A model generated the notes under the pieces. It saw only the letters and a program-made list of their open reading frames with translations, was not told the DNA's origin and did no database searches. Of a DNA stretch of 64,000 bases, positions 39,799 to 47,226 are shown one piece after another. Source of the stretch: a virus; IMG/VR virus record IMGVR_UViG_3300038468_000170, positions 1-64,000 of that record; one strand, 5' to 3'. A program made the position numbers and the translations under genes. The first letter of the stretch is position 1. The number at the start of each line of letters is the position of its first letter.

Positions 39799-41054
39799 AT
39801 CGGATAATGCTAGGAACCCCTTGTTTCGCGGAAGAGTACGAGATACTTCGCCGCGCATTGAGATCCTTCCAAGAGCCAGACGTCGACGTGGTTGCGATCG
39901 ACAATGGCGGCTCGTTAGACGTCAAGCGCGCGATCAGCGACGAATTCGAAGCAACAGGTGCCATCGAGATCATCCGTAACGAACGCAACGTGTACGTCAA
40001 CCCGGCTTGGAACCAACTCGCCACACGATTTCTAGATTCGGACGCAGAGATTCTCGTCGTAGCTAACGCCGACCTAGTTGTGGCTCCCGGCTGGTCGAAG
40101 ACGCTGTTAGCGAGACATCAATGGGCAGCGCTCGCTAAGCAACGAGAACTGTGGTTCGGCAGAGCGACGCCTTCGATCGAGGAAGCATCCAATGCGCATC
40201 CTAGCTCAATAGAGACAACCGTTGAAGCTGCCGGGGATCGAAGCACGTTTGGATCATTTTTCGCTATGCCCAGAGCTGGCGTGCGGATTGCGTTCCCTAT
40301 CCCGTCTGAACTTCTTATTTGGTACGGAGACGGCTGGATCCACAACATTTTGTCGGAGGCGGGCTACCATAACGTGATCTTACGAAACGTGGTCTGCTGG
40401 CACAAAGGCGGAATGAGCTCAGAACGGGTTCCCGAACGCACACAAATCACCGCTCGTGAAAAGATCGTCTGGGACAGTTACCTAGGTAACGTGTGCCGCA
40501 CCATCGGCGCCAAAACAGGGAACGAGAATATGGATGAGATTGAACGGCAATTCACGGTTTTTCGCGACACCCCCGCGGACATCAACGAACACATGCAGAA
40601 GCTATGCGACTACGCGAGGGAGTGCGAACACGTCACCGAATTCGGCACCGGTCGCTCTACGTGGGCGTTTCTAAACGCTCGACCAAAAACGCTACGGTGC
40701 TACGACATCGGGGGCGGCGATTTCTTGAGGCAGGAGCGTGTTGCCGCCGAAGCCGGCATCGATTTCCGCTTCGAACAAGCGGATACTGGCGAGTTGACCA
40801 TCGAACCTACGGATCTCTTGTTCATCGATACGTATCACGTCTACCGACAACTACGAACGGAACTCGAACTACACGGCCACAAAGCGAGGAAATACATCCT
40901 CATGCATGACACGGAAATTTTCGGCGACCGTAGTGAAGATGGATCGGTTCCTGGTCTGTGGGAGGCCATAGAGGAGTTCGTCACGAACCATCCGGAGTGG
41001 CGAGTCGTCGAGAGACTTGCAAACAACAACGGGCTCACCGTTTTAAAGCGCTGA
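39795..41054 (+). CDS. Glycosyltransferase 2 fused to methyltransferase-like domain, 419 aa
   Basis: ATG overlaps the previous stop; the longer upstream frame is a shadow. Residues ~1-230 are GT2-like (MLGTPCFAEEYEILRRALRS, VVAIDNGGSLDVKRAI, NPAWNQLATRF, ILVVANADLVVAPGW). Residues ~265-419 look like a Rossmann methyltransferase (HVTEFGTGRSTWAFL as motif I, LRCYDIGGGDFL, LLFIDTYHVYRQL, ILMHDTEIFG). May add and methylate a sugar in one polypeptide. Confidence 0.75.
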   Translation: MNRIMLGTPCFAEEYEILRRALRSFQEPDVDVVAIDNGGSLDVKRAISDEFEATGAIEIIRNERNVYVNPAWNQLATRFLDSDAEILVVANADLVVAPGWSKTLLARHQWAALAKQRELWFGRATPSIEEASNAHPSSIETTVEAAGDRSTFGSFFAMPRAGVRIAFPIPSELLIWYGDGWIHNILSEAGYHNVILRNVVCWHKGGMSSERVPERTQITAREKIVWDSYLGNVCRTIGAKTGNENMDEIERQFTVFRDTPADINEHMQKLCDYARECEHVTEFGTGRSTWAFLNARPKTLRCYDIGGGDFLRQERVAAEAGIDFRFEQADTGELTIEPTDLLFIDTYHVYRQLRTELELHGHKARKYILMHDTEIFGDRSEDGSVPGLWEAIEEFVTNHPEWRVVERLANNNGLTVLKR

Positions 41055-41056
41055 AA

Positions 41057-41632
41057 ATGGACATCGAACACGTTGTTTCTACGGCGGAACAAATCCACGG
41101 GTGGATGAGCAAGGAAGAACTACGGTGGCTCGCAGAAACGGCAGCCGAGAGAAAACTGATCGTCGAAGTAGGATCTTGGCGCGGCAGATCAACCAAAGCT
41201 CTCGCCATGACGACACCTGGCCGCGTTTTTGCGGTCGACCACTGGTCCGGCTCGGTCTCTGAGCGAGACAGTGTGCATCGTGAAGCAGTCGAGCTCGGCG
41301 CAGACGAAATATTCCGACAATTCTGCGCGAACCTAGCCCCAGAAATTCGCAAAGGCTGCCTGGTTCCATTGCGTCAAGACAGCACCGTCGCCGCTGCCAC
41401 ACTTCTCCCTGTGCTGGTCCCTCCAGGCGCCGACATGATTTTCATCGACGCCGAGCACACCTTCGAGTCCGTGCGACGAGACATCGTCAGCTTTTTACCT
41501 CTTTGCGCCAACGGCGCAGTCTTGTGCGGACACGACTACGGACACGAACCAGTCACTCGCGCCGTCAGAGAAACGCTCGGCAGATTTGAGGTCCGTGTCG
41601 TCGCCGGTAGTATTTGGGCGGTCACTGTATGA
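41057..41632 (+). CDS. Class I SAM methyltransferase, 191 aa
   Basis: Motif I LIVEVGSWRGRSTKALAM, then RVFAVDHWSG (acidic end of strand 2), MIFIDAEHTFESVRRDIVSF (Methyltransf_24-type D-A-x-H) and AVLCGHDYGHEPV. Small-molecule or glycan O-methyltransferases of this type sit in glycan clusters. Starts two bases after the GT2-methyltransferase gene. Confidence 0.85.
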   Translation: MDIEHVVSTAEQIHGWMSKEELRWLAETAAERKLIVEVGSWRGRSTKALAMTTPGRVFAVDHWSGSVSERDSVHREAVELGADEIFRQFCANLAPEIRKGCLVPLRQDSTVAAATLLPVLVPPGADMIFIDAEHTFESVRRDIVSFLPLCANGAVLCGHDYGHEPVTRAVRETLGRFEVRVVAGSIWAVTV

Positions 41633-42513
41633 TGCAAAAAATAGCCGTAGTCTCCGGAGGTAGCCCCGACTACTTGGTCGACATCGTTGCAGACGGATTG
41701 ATTCGACTCTTAGGGCGAGACAAGGTCCATCTTCGGTTCAATCAGTTCGCACCTTGGCCGGGGTTCGCGCAAACACTACACGGATTTGAATCCGATGCAT
41801 CTACTATCGACGAATGCGGAGTTCTGATCGCATCCGTTCGAAGTGATCTAGACGCACTGCTCAAATCACGAGCCGGCAAACTAGTAGCAGTAATCGACGG
41901 CGAAGACGACGCGCACCTGCGATCAAAATGGATCGAATTTTCTGATCTGTACTTCAAGCGTGAATGCCTGAGAGGGGAATCACTCCCGCCCAAAGTGAGA
42001 TCTCTATCGTTCGCGGCCGTCCCCGAAGAAATAGAAAGAGCGAAGGACCGTGATGTTGAGGTCTTCTTCGCCTCGGGAGACAGTCACGAAGATCGAAAGA
42101 CAGTGCGTCGAATTCTTTCGCAAGAAAAAATGTGGAACACCAGCGTCGGCCATCTTTACGAATACACGCACGAGGCATACATGACGATGCTAGGTCGTTC
42201 TCGTATCGGGGTGAACGTAAGAGGCGCTGGTTGGGACACGTACCGATATTGGGAAATCGCATGGTCCGGTGCGCTCTTGCTGTCGCAACGGTTGGGCATA
42301 CAGATCGACGATGATTTCGTACCGAACGTGGAAGCGGTCTACTTCAACGGCGCTGAAGACTGTGTACGGATCGCAAAGACACTTCTCACGGATGAGGCAC
42401 GTCGTACGGACATTGCTGCGCGCGGGCTAGAAGCAGTAAGAACGCGGCACTTGTCAACCCATCGCGCCACGAAAGTTCTAGACATGCTGTCATCGGTCCG
42501 ATCCGGCACGTAA
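41629..42513 (+). CDS. GT-B glycosyltransferase (CgeB-like), 294 aa
   Basis: ATGA overlap with the methyltransferase gene. The C-terminal half has the CgeB/Glyco_trans_1_2 pattern: YEYTHEAYMTMLGRSRIGVN, GWDTYRYWEIAWSGALLLSQ and a closing helix (TDIAARGLEAVRTRHLS). The N-terminal Rossmann half is divergent. Ends the four-gene glycan operon 37771-42513. Confidence 0.75.
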   Translation: MMQKIAVVSGGSPDYLVDIVADGLIRLLGRDKVHLRFNQFAPWPGFAQTLHGFESDASTIDECGVLIASVRSDLDALLKSRAGKLVAVIDGEDDAHLRSKWIEFSDLYFKRECLRGESLPPKVRSLSFAAVPEEIERAKDRDVEVFFASGDSHEDRKTVRRILSQEKMWNTSVGHLYEYTHEAYMTMLGRSRIGVNVRGAGWDTYRYWEIAWSGALLLSQRLGIQIDDDFVPNVEAVYFNGAEDCVRIAKTLLTDEARRTDIAARGLEAVRTRHLSTHRATKVLDMLSSVRSGT

Positions 42514-42562
42514 ATAACCAGTGTTTTCGGGGGGTATCAACTTCGAGTAGAATGGGAGCGCG

Positions 42563-43528
42563 ATGCCGCCCCAAACCCCTCCCTGGAAAGCCGTTGCGGT
42601 CGGCGGCCTCGTTCTCGGGGGCCTTGGCGCCCTCATGCTCCTCGGACGTCGCTCCGAGGCGGCTCCGGCGACGCCTAAGCGCGTGGCGCTCATCGGCGAC
42701 TCGTACGCGGTCGGACTCGGTCCGGAGCTGGCGAAACTGCTTGCTGGATTTCAGTGCCAGGGGGACGGGTTCACATGCACCGGGGCAAGCTGCGAGGGGC
42801 ACGCTGGAACGAACACCGCGCAATGGTCCACGCACGCGAAGGAGTGCGGCCATTGCGGCGACTGGCTCACCGCGTTCAAGCCCGACGTCGTGCTCGTCTC
42901 CCTCGGCGTGAACGACGGCAGCGCTCCGAATCCGGCGAACTACCAGAGCATCGTGAGCGCTCTTCACGGGATCGGGGCGCGCGTGATCTGGATCGAGCCT
43001 CCGGCGGGAGTAAAGACGCCCTCACGCGCCATCATCCGGTCGCTGGGGGTGCCGACCGTGCCAGGTACAGCAACGCCGCTTGCGTCGGACGGTTTGCATC
43101 CTACGAGCTACCAGATGTGGGCGCGAGAGGTTGCACAAGCGCTTACGCAGGCGCCGAACAACGAATCCTCAAACGTGGCAAGCCTCGTCGGGCCTAACTA
43201 TCCGGTGAAGTACAATGCCCAAGCGCTTCAAGTAGCCGCAGCACCAGATCCAAAGAATCCCGTTATGTTGTGTAGCTACGCCGCATTCGCGCAACTAGAG
43301 TCGCCTGATCTTGCAACGGGATGGGTAAATCTCTGGTCGCTCAAAGCCAAGTATGAGACCGCACCCGAAGCGCTCTACCGGATGATCGGAAGGCAACGGA
43401 TCGTACGACTCGTGAAACGGTACTTCGATCCGAAAACATTCGCCGAACTACCGCCTGACATTCTCTACGAGAGCGATCAGAAGTTTCCGATCCCGACAGC
43501 CCCGGATCGAGGAGTGCCTTGCGGATGA
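42563..43528 (+). CDS. Membrane-anchored SGNH hydrolase, 321 aa
   Basis: One N-terminal membrane segment (WKAVAVGGLVLGGLGALMLL), then an SGNH/GDSL domain: block I VALIGDSYAVGLG (nucleophile Ser), block III VLVSLGVNDGS, and block V ASDGLHPTSY with the Asp-x-x-His pair. Four Cys in GFQCQGDGFTCTGASCEGH suggest disulfides outside the cytoplasm. The last ~100 residues are a separate helical domain. Could de-acylate host surface polysaccharide during entry or lysis. Confidence 0.85.
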   Translation: MPPQTPPWKAVAVGGLVLGGLGALMLLGRRSEAAPATPKRVALIGDSYAVGLGPELAKLLAGFQCQGDGFTCTGASCEGHAGTNTAQWSTHAKECGHCGDWLTAFKPDVVLVSLGVNDGSAPNPANYQSIVSALHGIGARVIWIEPPAGVKTPSRAIIRSLGVPTVPGTATPLASDGLHPTSYQMWAREVAQALTQAPNNESSNVASLVGPNYPVKYNAQALQVAAAPDPKNPVMLCSYAAFAQLESPDLATGWVNLWSLKAKYETAPEALYRMIGRQRIVRLVKRYFDPKTFAELPPDILYESDQKFPIPTAPDRGVPCG

Positions 43529-44064
43529 AAACTTGCTGGATCCCCATCAATCCGGACACGTCCGGAAACTATCTCGCGACGCCGGGCAACCACTACGCCG
43601 TACTCCTCAGCGTCGACTCACGCGCGTCAATGAAAGACGTGACCGACGAGCTCAACAAGAACGAGCTCTCGGTCATCTACGGATGGCAGAGCGGACAGCA
43701 AACCCGAAAACGGTTCGCCATCGACCGGTGGCTGGAGATGCTTCCCCCACCGGCCGACGGAACGGTTTGGATGTACTTCGAGCTCGCCTACACAGGGTCG
43801 ACGCCGAAGACGCTCGCGCGACACGTCGAGAAGTGCGTGCTGTTCATCTGCGGCAGCGTGGACATCACCTACGCCTTCGAAGCGCAGCAAAAACCGGACG
43901 ACTACGCGCCGTGCAGCCCCGGGGAATCAGGCGGAGCATCGATTCCGCCTCCGTGTCCGCAGTGCCCTCGTCCAAACACAATGAAACCGTTCCTGGTTGG
44001 CGCCGGAATCGGCGGATCGGCAACGCTTGCCGCCTTCTGGCTGTGGAAGGTGTTTCATGGCTGA
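43525..44064 (+). CDS. Protein with C-terminal membrane anchor, 179 aa
   Basis: ATG 43525 overlapping the SGNH stop. Soluble alpha/beta domain (YAVLLSVDSRASMKDVTDEL, FAIDRWLEMLPPPADGTVWM), then a Pro/Cys linker (IPPPCPQCPRPN) and a terminal membrane helix (FLVGAGIGGSATLAAFWLW) ending KVFHG. No family recognised. Same anchor style as 44346. Confidence 0.7.
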   Translation: MKTCWIPINPDTSGNYLATPGNHYAVLLSVDSRASMKDVTDELNKNELSVIYGWQSGQQTRKRFAIDRWLEMLPPPADGTVWMYFELAYTGSTPKTLARHVEKCVLFICGSVDITYAFEAQQKPDDYAPCSPGESGGASIPPPCPQCPRPNTMKPFLVGAGIGGSATLAAFWLWKVFHG

Positions 44065-44329
44065 GACGATCCAACGTAACGGCCGTCAAGTGCCAGGTTT
44101 CGCACTCGGCGACGACGATCCTGAACACTTCCGCGTGCTGATAGGCAAAGTCCTCGAGAAGGTCGAGAGCTTCTCTCATGGTCTGACGCATCGCGAGCTG
44201 GCCATCCTGCGGCTCGGGCTCATGGCGAGCCACATGGAAGAAAGCATCGCGCAAGGCGACTGGAAAAGAGCGGACGCGCACGCGGACAACGTCGCGCAGC
44301 TATTGCGACAGCTCGAGGCGACACGCTGA
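44057..44329 (+). CDS. Hypothetical helical protein, 90 aa
   Basis: ATG overlaps the previous gene by eight bases. Two or three helices (FRVLIGKVLEKVESFSHGL, ELAILRLGLMASHMEESIAQ, ADNVAQLLRQLEATR). Its FALGDDDPE segment resembles FSLGADDSS in the next protein: the N-termini of 44057 and 44346 (GRQVPGFALGDDD and ARPVLGFSLGADD) are related, perhaps a second short tag. Confidence 0.7.
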   Translation: MAETIQRNGRQVPGFALGDDDPEHFRVLIGKVLEKVESFSHGLTHRELAILRLGLMASHMEESIAQGDWKRADAHADNVAQLLRQLEATR

Positions 44330-44345
44330 TCAAGGAGCACTTACG

Positions 44346-44552
44346 ATGGAGAGAATCTATCTACATGCGCGTCCGGTGCTCGGTTTCTCGCTTGGAGCAG
44401 ATGATTCAAGTCCGATGGATCTGGTGCGTTGCTCCGACGGCAGCGTTCATCGCGCCGGGCAATGCCCGATGAGTACCGGCGCGAAAGTCGCGATCGGCGG
44501 CGGAATTGTCGCCGCAACAAGTCTGGTGATCTGGTTGGTGTCTCGTGGCTGA
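44346..44552 (+). CDS. Small membrane protein, 68 aa
   Basis: N-terminal YLHARPVLGFSLGADDSSP, a Cys pair (VRCSDGSVHRAGQCP) and a C-terminal membrane helix (AIGGGIVAATSLVIWLVSRG). A tail-anchored small protein next to the lysozyme gene. Role unknown. Confidence 0.7.
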   Translation: MERIYLHARPVLGFSLGADDSSPMDLVRCSDGSVHRAGQCPMSTGAKVAIGGGIVAATSLVIWLVSRG

Positions 44553-45159
44553 CCTAGGTGGTTCTTCGAACGCAGCCATTGCGTTCGATTTCCTCGTAAG
44601 CAAGGGACTCAGTTGCGAGCAAGCGGCTGCGGTCGTCGGAAACCTGCAAGTAGAATCCTATCTCAATCCCAAAAACGACGTCCCGGATCCAAAGAAAAAC
44701 GATCCTTCGGCACGCGGACGAGGGATCGCATCTTGGGATCCAACCCGTTGGCAAAACTTGCTTACGTTCGCGGCCGGGAGAGATCCGCTCTCGCTTGGAG
44801 TGCAGCTCGAGTTTTTGTGGCACGAGCTCCCTTCCAACGGACTGGCGCAGCTTGCCTCAACAACTCGCCTGGAAGATGCGGTAGTAGTCTTTCAAAATCT
44901 CTTCGAACGCCCGCGCGTGGCGCACACCGACAAACGCATCGCGGCAGCACAAGCCGCGCTCTATTACTGCCAGACCATCATCGTACCGAAAAAGAGCACC
45001 TCGATCTGGGTCGCAGCAGGCGCACTCGCTCTCGGCGCTCTCGCCGCAATCGGGATCTACAAGGCGAAGAAACGGCCTCCTGCCTACGAAATCGAGCGGT
45101 TCGATCGCTATCCTCCACCAGACCGATGGGAACCCGAACCGGATCGGTGGGAACCGTGA
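44545..45159 (+). CDS. Phage-tail-lysozyme-type muralytic enzyme with membrane anchor
   Basis: 204 aa, GTG 44545. Residues ~8-140 match the phage tail lysozyme family: AAAVVGNLQVESYLNP with the likely catalytic Glu37, then RGIASWDPTRWQNLLTFA and LGVQLEFLWHEL. A membrane helix near 155-172 (IWVAAGALALGALAAIGIY), then KAKKRPP and a Pro/Trp/Glu tail (DRWEPEPDRWEP). Should cut peptidoglycan during entry. Being membrane-anchored is unusual for this family, whose members normally sit in tail structures. Confidence 0.85.
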   Translation: MADLGGSSNAAIAFDFLVSKGLSCEQAAAVVGNLQVESYLNPKNDVPDPKKNDPSARGRGIASWDPTRWQNLLTFAAGRDPLSLGVQLEFLWHELPSNGLAQLASTTRLEDAVVVFQNLFERPRVAHTDKRIAAAQAALYYCQTIIVPKKSTSIWVAAGALALGALAAIGIYKAKKRPPAYEIERFDRYPPPDRWEPEPDRWEP

Positions 45160-45557
45160 ATCCGTTACTACGCGCCGCCGCGATCGGCGCCGGGGTCGTT
45201 GGAGTGTTCGGGGTGCTCCTCCTCTTCGAGAAGAAGGCCAAGGCTGCGCCGCTCTTGCCGCAACAACCTTCGCCAACGACTTATGGCGAAACGACGCGCG
45301 TTTCATTGCCGGTTCCGGATGGTTGGCGCCGGGCGACGAACACCGACCTTCAGAGCGCGTCCGATCTCGCCTCACATGCGGTTGCTTTACGCAACACACC
45401 AGGCTTCACATCGATGCCGTACGGCACACTGAGCCCGTTCGTCGCGAGCGACGGCAAAACGTACGCAACGTGGGTCGAGCAACACTATCACGAACCCGGC
45501 GGACCGATGAAACCGTGGGGGCTACATCACGGCGTCACGTTGCTGGCTAAGGTTTGA
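45156..45557 (+). CDS. Protein with N-terminal membrane anchor, 133 aa
   Basis: GTG overlap with the lysozyme gene. N-terminal membrane helix (AAAIGAGVVGVFGVLLLF), then EKKAKAAPLLPQQP and a ~90-residue soluble domain (PVPDGWRRATNTDLQSASDL, YATWVEQHYHEPGG). No family recognised. Same orientation of anchor as the SGNH hydrolase. Confidence 0.7.
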   Translation: MNPLLRAAAIGAGVVGVFGVLLLFEKKAKAAPLLPQQPSPTTYGETTRVSLPVPDGWRRATNTDLQSASDLASHAVALRNTPGFTSMPYGTLSPFVASDGKTYATWVEQHYHEPGGPMKPWGLHHGVTLLAKV

Positions 45558-45621
45558 GATTCCGATAGGTTAGGAAACAGATCTAGCGCCCCGTGTGACA
45601 GGGCTGATAGTCTTTCCCTCG

Positions 45622-46236
45622 ATGTCCAGAATCGCCGGTACGAGAAAAGGTGAAACATATCCGGACCGTTCACCCGGTGCGGGCGGGTTCGGCGGACTCC
45701 TACAACTCGGATCTGACGCACCCACGGAAGACGTGGCCTACTCTTCGTCGGGTCCGCTCACGATGGTGCGAGACAATTCGGGACCACCCGCGAACGAAAT
45801 CTCGATCCCGATGCGGAACTTCAAGTCTGGGAACCTGCTCGTCGTGATGTGGGCCGTCTACGCACAAGAAGATCCGGACTCGCCGGGCGCCATCACCATA
45901 TTCAACGTTCAGCCGTTCCTCGACGAAACCCCTTCTGGCGGTGGTTTACAAACGATTTCGGGCGCAGACCTCACGAGCCCGGTGCAACTCATCCCCGACA
46001 TCTCGCAATTCGGCAGAAGCGCAATCGTGTCGGTTCGCGTCTCGGGATTTCCGAACTTCAACGTCCGGTTCAACATAGAAAACACGTCTGGAACGAACAT
46101 CATCGTTCCTTCAGCGCTGGGCGTTCTCGACGTCGAACACGGAACGACACCCGGCAATACCCACTTCGTCGCATTCGAAATCGACGCCTCGATCGTCTCG
46201 CAGTTCTCGCCGAATATTCTCGTCGACGTTCCTTGA
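45622..46236 (+). CDS. Tagged beta-rich spike protein, 204 aa
   Basis: ATG 45622, MSRIAGTRKGETYPDRSPG: a shortened form of the spike tag (I-A-G-T-R-K-G-E-T-Y-P), Gly-rich hinge, then a beta-sandwich-like body (SGNLLVVMWAVYAQEDPDSP, RSAIVSVRVSGFPNFNVRF). Lies 8 kb away from the main spike group. Ten bases before the next tagged gene. Confidence 0.75.
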   Translation: MSRIAGTRKGETYPDRSPGAGGFGGLLQLGSDAPTEDVAYSSSGPLTMVRDNSGPPANEISIPMRNFKSGNLLVVMWAVYAQEDPDSPGAITIFNVQPFLDETPSGGGLQTISGADLTSPVQLIPDISQFGRSAIVSVRVSGFPNFNVRFNIENTSGTNIIVPSALGVLDVEHGTTPGNTHFVAFEIDASIVSQFSPNILVDVP

Positions 46237-46246
46237 AGGAGATCCC

Positions 46247-46801
46247 ATGCGCATCGCGGGCACCAGAAGAGGCGAAACGTATCCAAAGCCGCCTCAGTCC
46301 GGGAATGCTCAAGGACTTTTGGAAGTGCGATCGGATGCGGTTCAAATCACTCATTTTACAGGAAATACAGATACGGCCGTCTTCGTTACTCGAAACGCGG
46401 GCGGTGACCCTCTCGAAGTCGTCTTTTCAAATTGGGCTACCGGCGACGTGCTCGAGGTTCAATACAACTTCATTCAAGACGGAGACGAAATATTCGATTC
46501 TGTGAACGTGTCAGTGTGCGCTGTCGTTTCGATAGATGGCGGTGCAACATGGAAACACCTTTCGCCAAGCGGCATACGAAACTTCTCCGATCAAGGTCCG
46601 TGCGCGGTAACGGTTTCGGCTGTTCTCAACGCTGCTCCTCGGGTGCGTTTATGGATCCAGCCCATCATTCCGGTACAAATTCGAGGAGTTGGTGAGCCCG
46701 CAACCAACGATAAAGCTGTCTACCTGCAATGCGCTCGCTATTCGGGCTCGATCTTTCCAGATGGAGCTTCCGGACAGCTTACCGAACAAGTAAGCCCATG
46801 A
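46247..46801 (+). CDS. Tagged beta-rich spike protein, 184 aa
   Basis: MRIAGTRRGETYPKPPQSG, nearly the same tag as 45622. Body of strands (PLEVVFSNWATGDVLEVQYN, VNVSVCAVVSIDGGATWKHL, APRVRLWIQPIIPVQIRG). VSIDGGATWKHLSPSG matches VSLDGGVTFYTLSPS in 27701, so the head fold is shared as well as the tag. The stop overlaps the phosphatase start. Confidence 0.75.
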   Translation: MRIAGTRRGETYPKPPQSGNAQGLLEVRSDAVQITHFTGNTDTAVFVTRNAGGDPLEVVFSNWATGDVLEVQYNFIQDGDEIFDSVNVSVCAVVSIDGGATWKHLSPSGIRNFSDQGPCAVTVSAVLNAAPRVRLWIQPIIPVQIRGVGEPATNDKAVYLQCARYSGSIFPDGASGQLTEQVSP

Positions 46802-47226
46802 AGGTCGGAGGATACACATATCTAACCAACGACGGATTGCTTGCACAAGGCAGTGTACCCCCGACGAACGTGTCACTTCCGTTCGACACGATCGTGCTCG
46901 CTGCACGAGAACATCAGTTTCGAATGCCCAAGTTCACAGGCGAAGTGATCTACGCGCCGCTCGACGACAGCGGCCCGCCACCGACCTTAGCCGAACGTGA
47001 GCTCATCAAACGGACCGCGAGCCGTGTCGCCCAACGAATCCGAGCCAAGCGGCGCGTCCTTGTGACGTGCCACCAGGGGCGCAACCGTTCTGGGGTCATC
47101 GCGGGGCTTGCGCTCGTAGAGCTCGGCCTGCCTGGCCCTCGAGCGGCAGAGCGAATCAAACGGATTCGGAACGGTCTCACCAACCGCTACTTCCATGAGA
47201 TGGTGGTAGGAGGACGACGACTATGA
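46798..47226 (+). CDS. Dual-specificity-type protein phosphatase, 142 aa
   Basis: ATGA overlap with the spike gene. Active-site loop VLVTCHQGRNRSGVIAG gives the Cys91-x5-Arg97 signature; APLDDSG (~53-59) supplies the likely general acid Asp. Compact DSP fold with C-terminal helices. Removes phosphate from Tyr/Ser/Thr or from other phospho-substrates. Unusual inside a structural operon; might act on host signalling or on a phosphorylated virion component. Confidence 0.85.
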   Translation: MKVGGYTYLTNDGLLAQGSVPPTNVSLPFDTIVLAAREHQFRMPKFTGEVIYAPLDDSGPPPTLAERELIKRTASRVAQRIRAKRRVLVTCHQGRNRSGVIAGLALVELGLPGPRAAERIKRIRNGLTNRYFHEMVVGGRRL

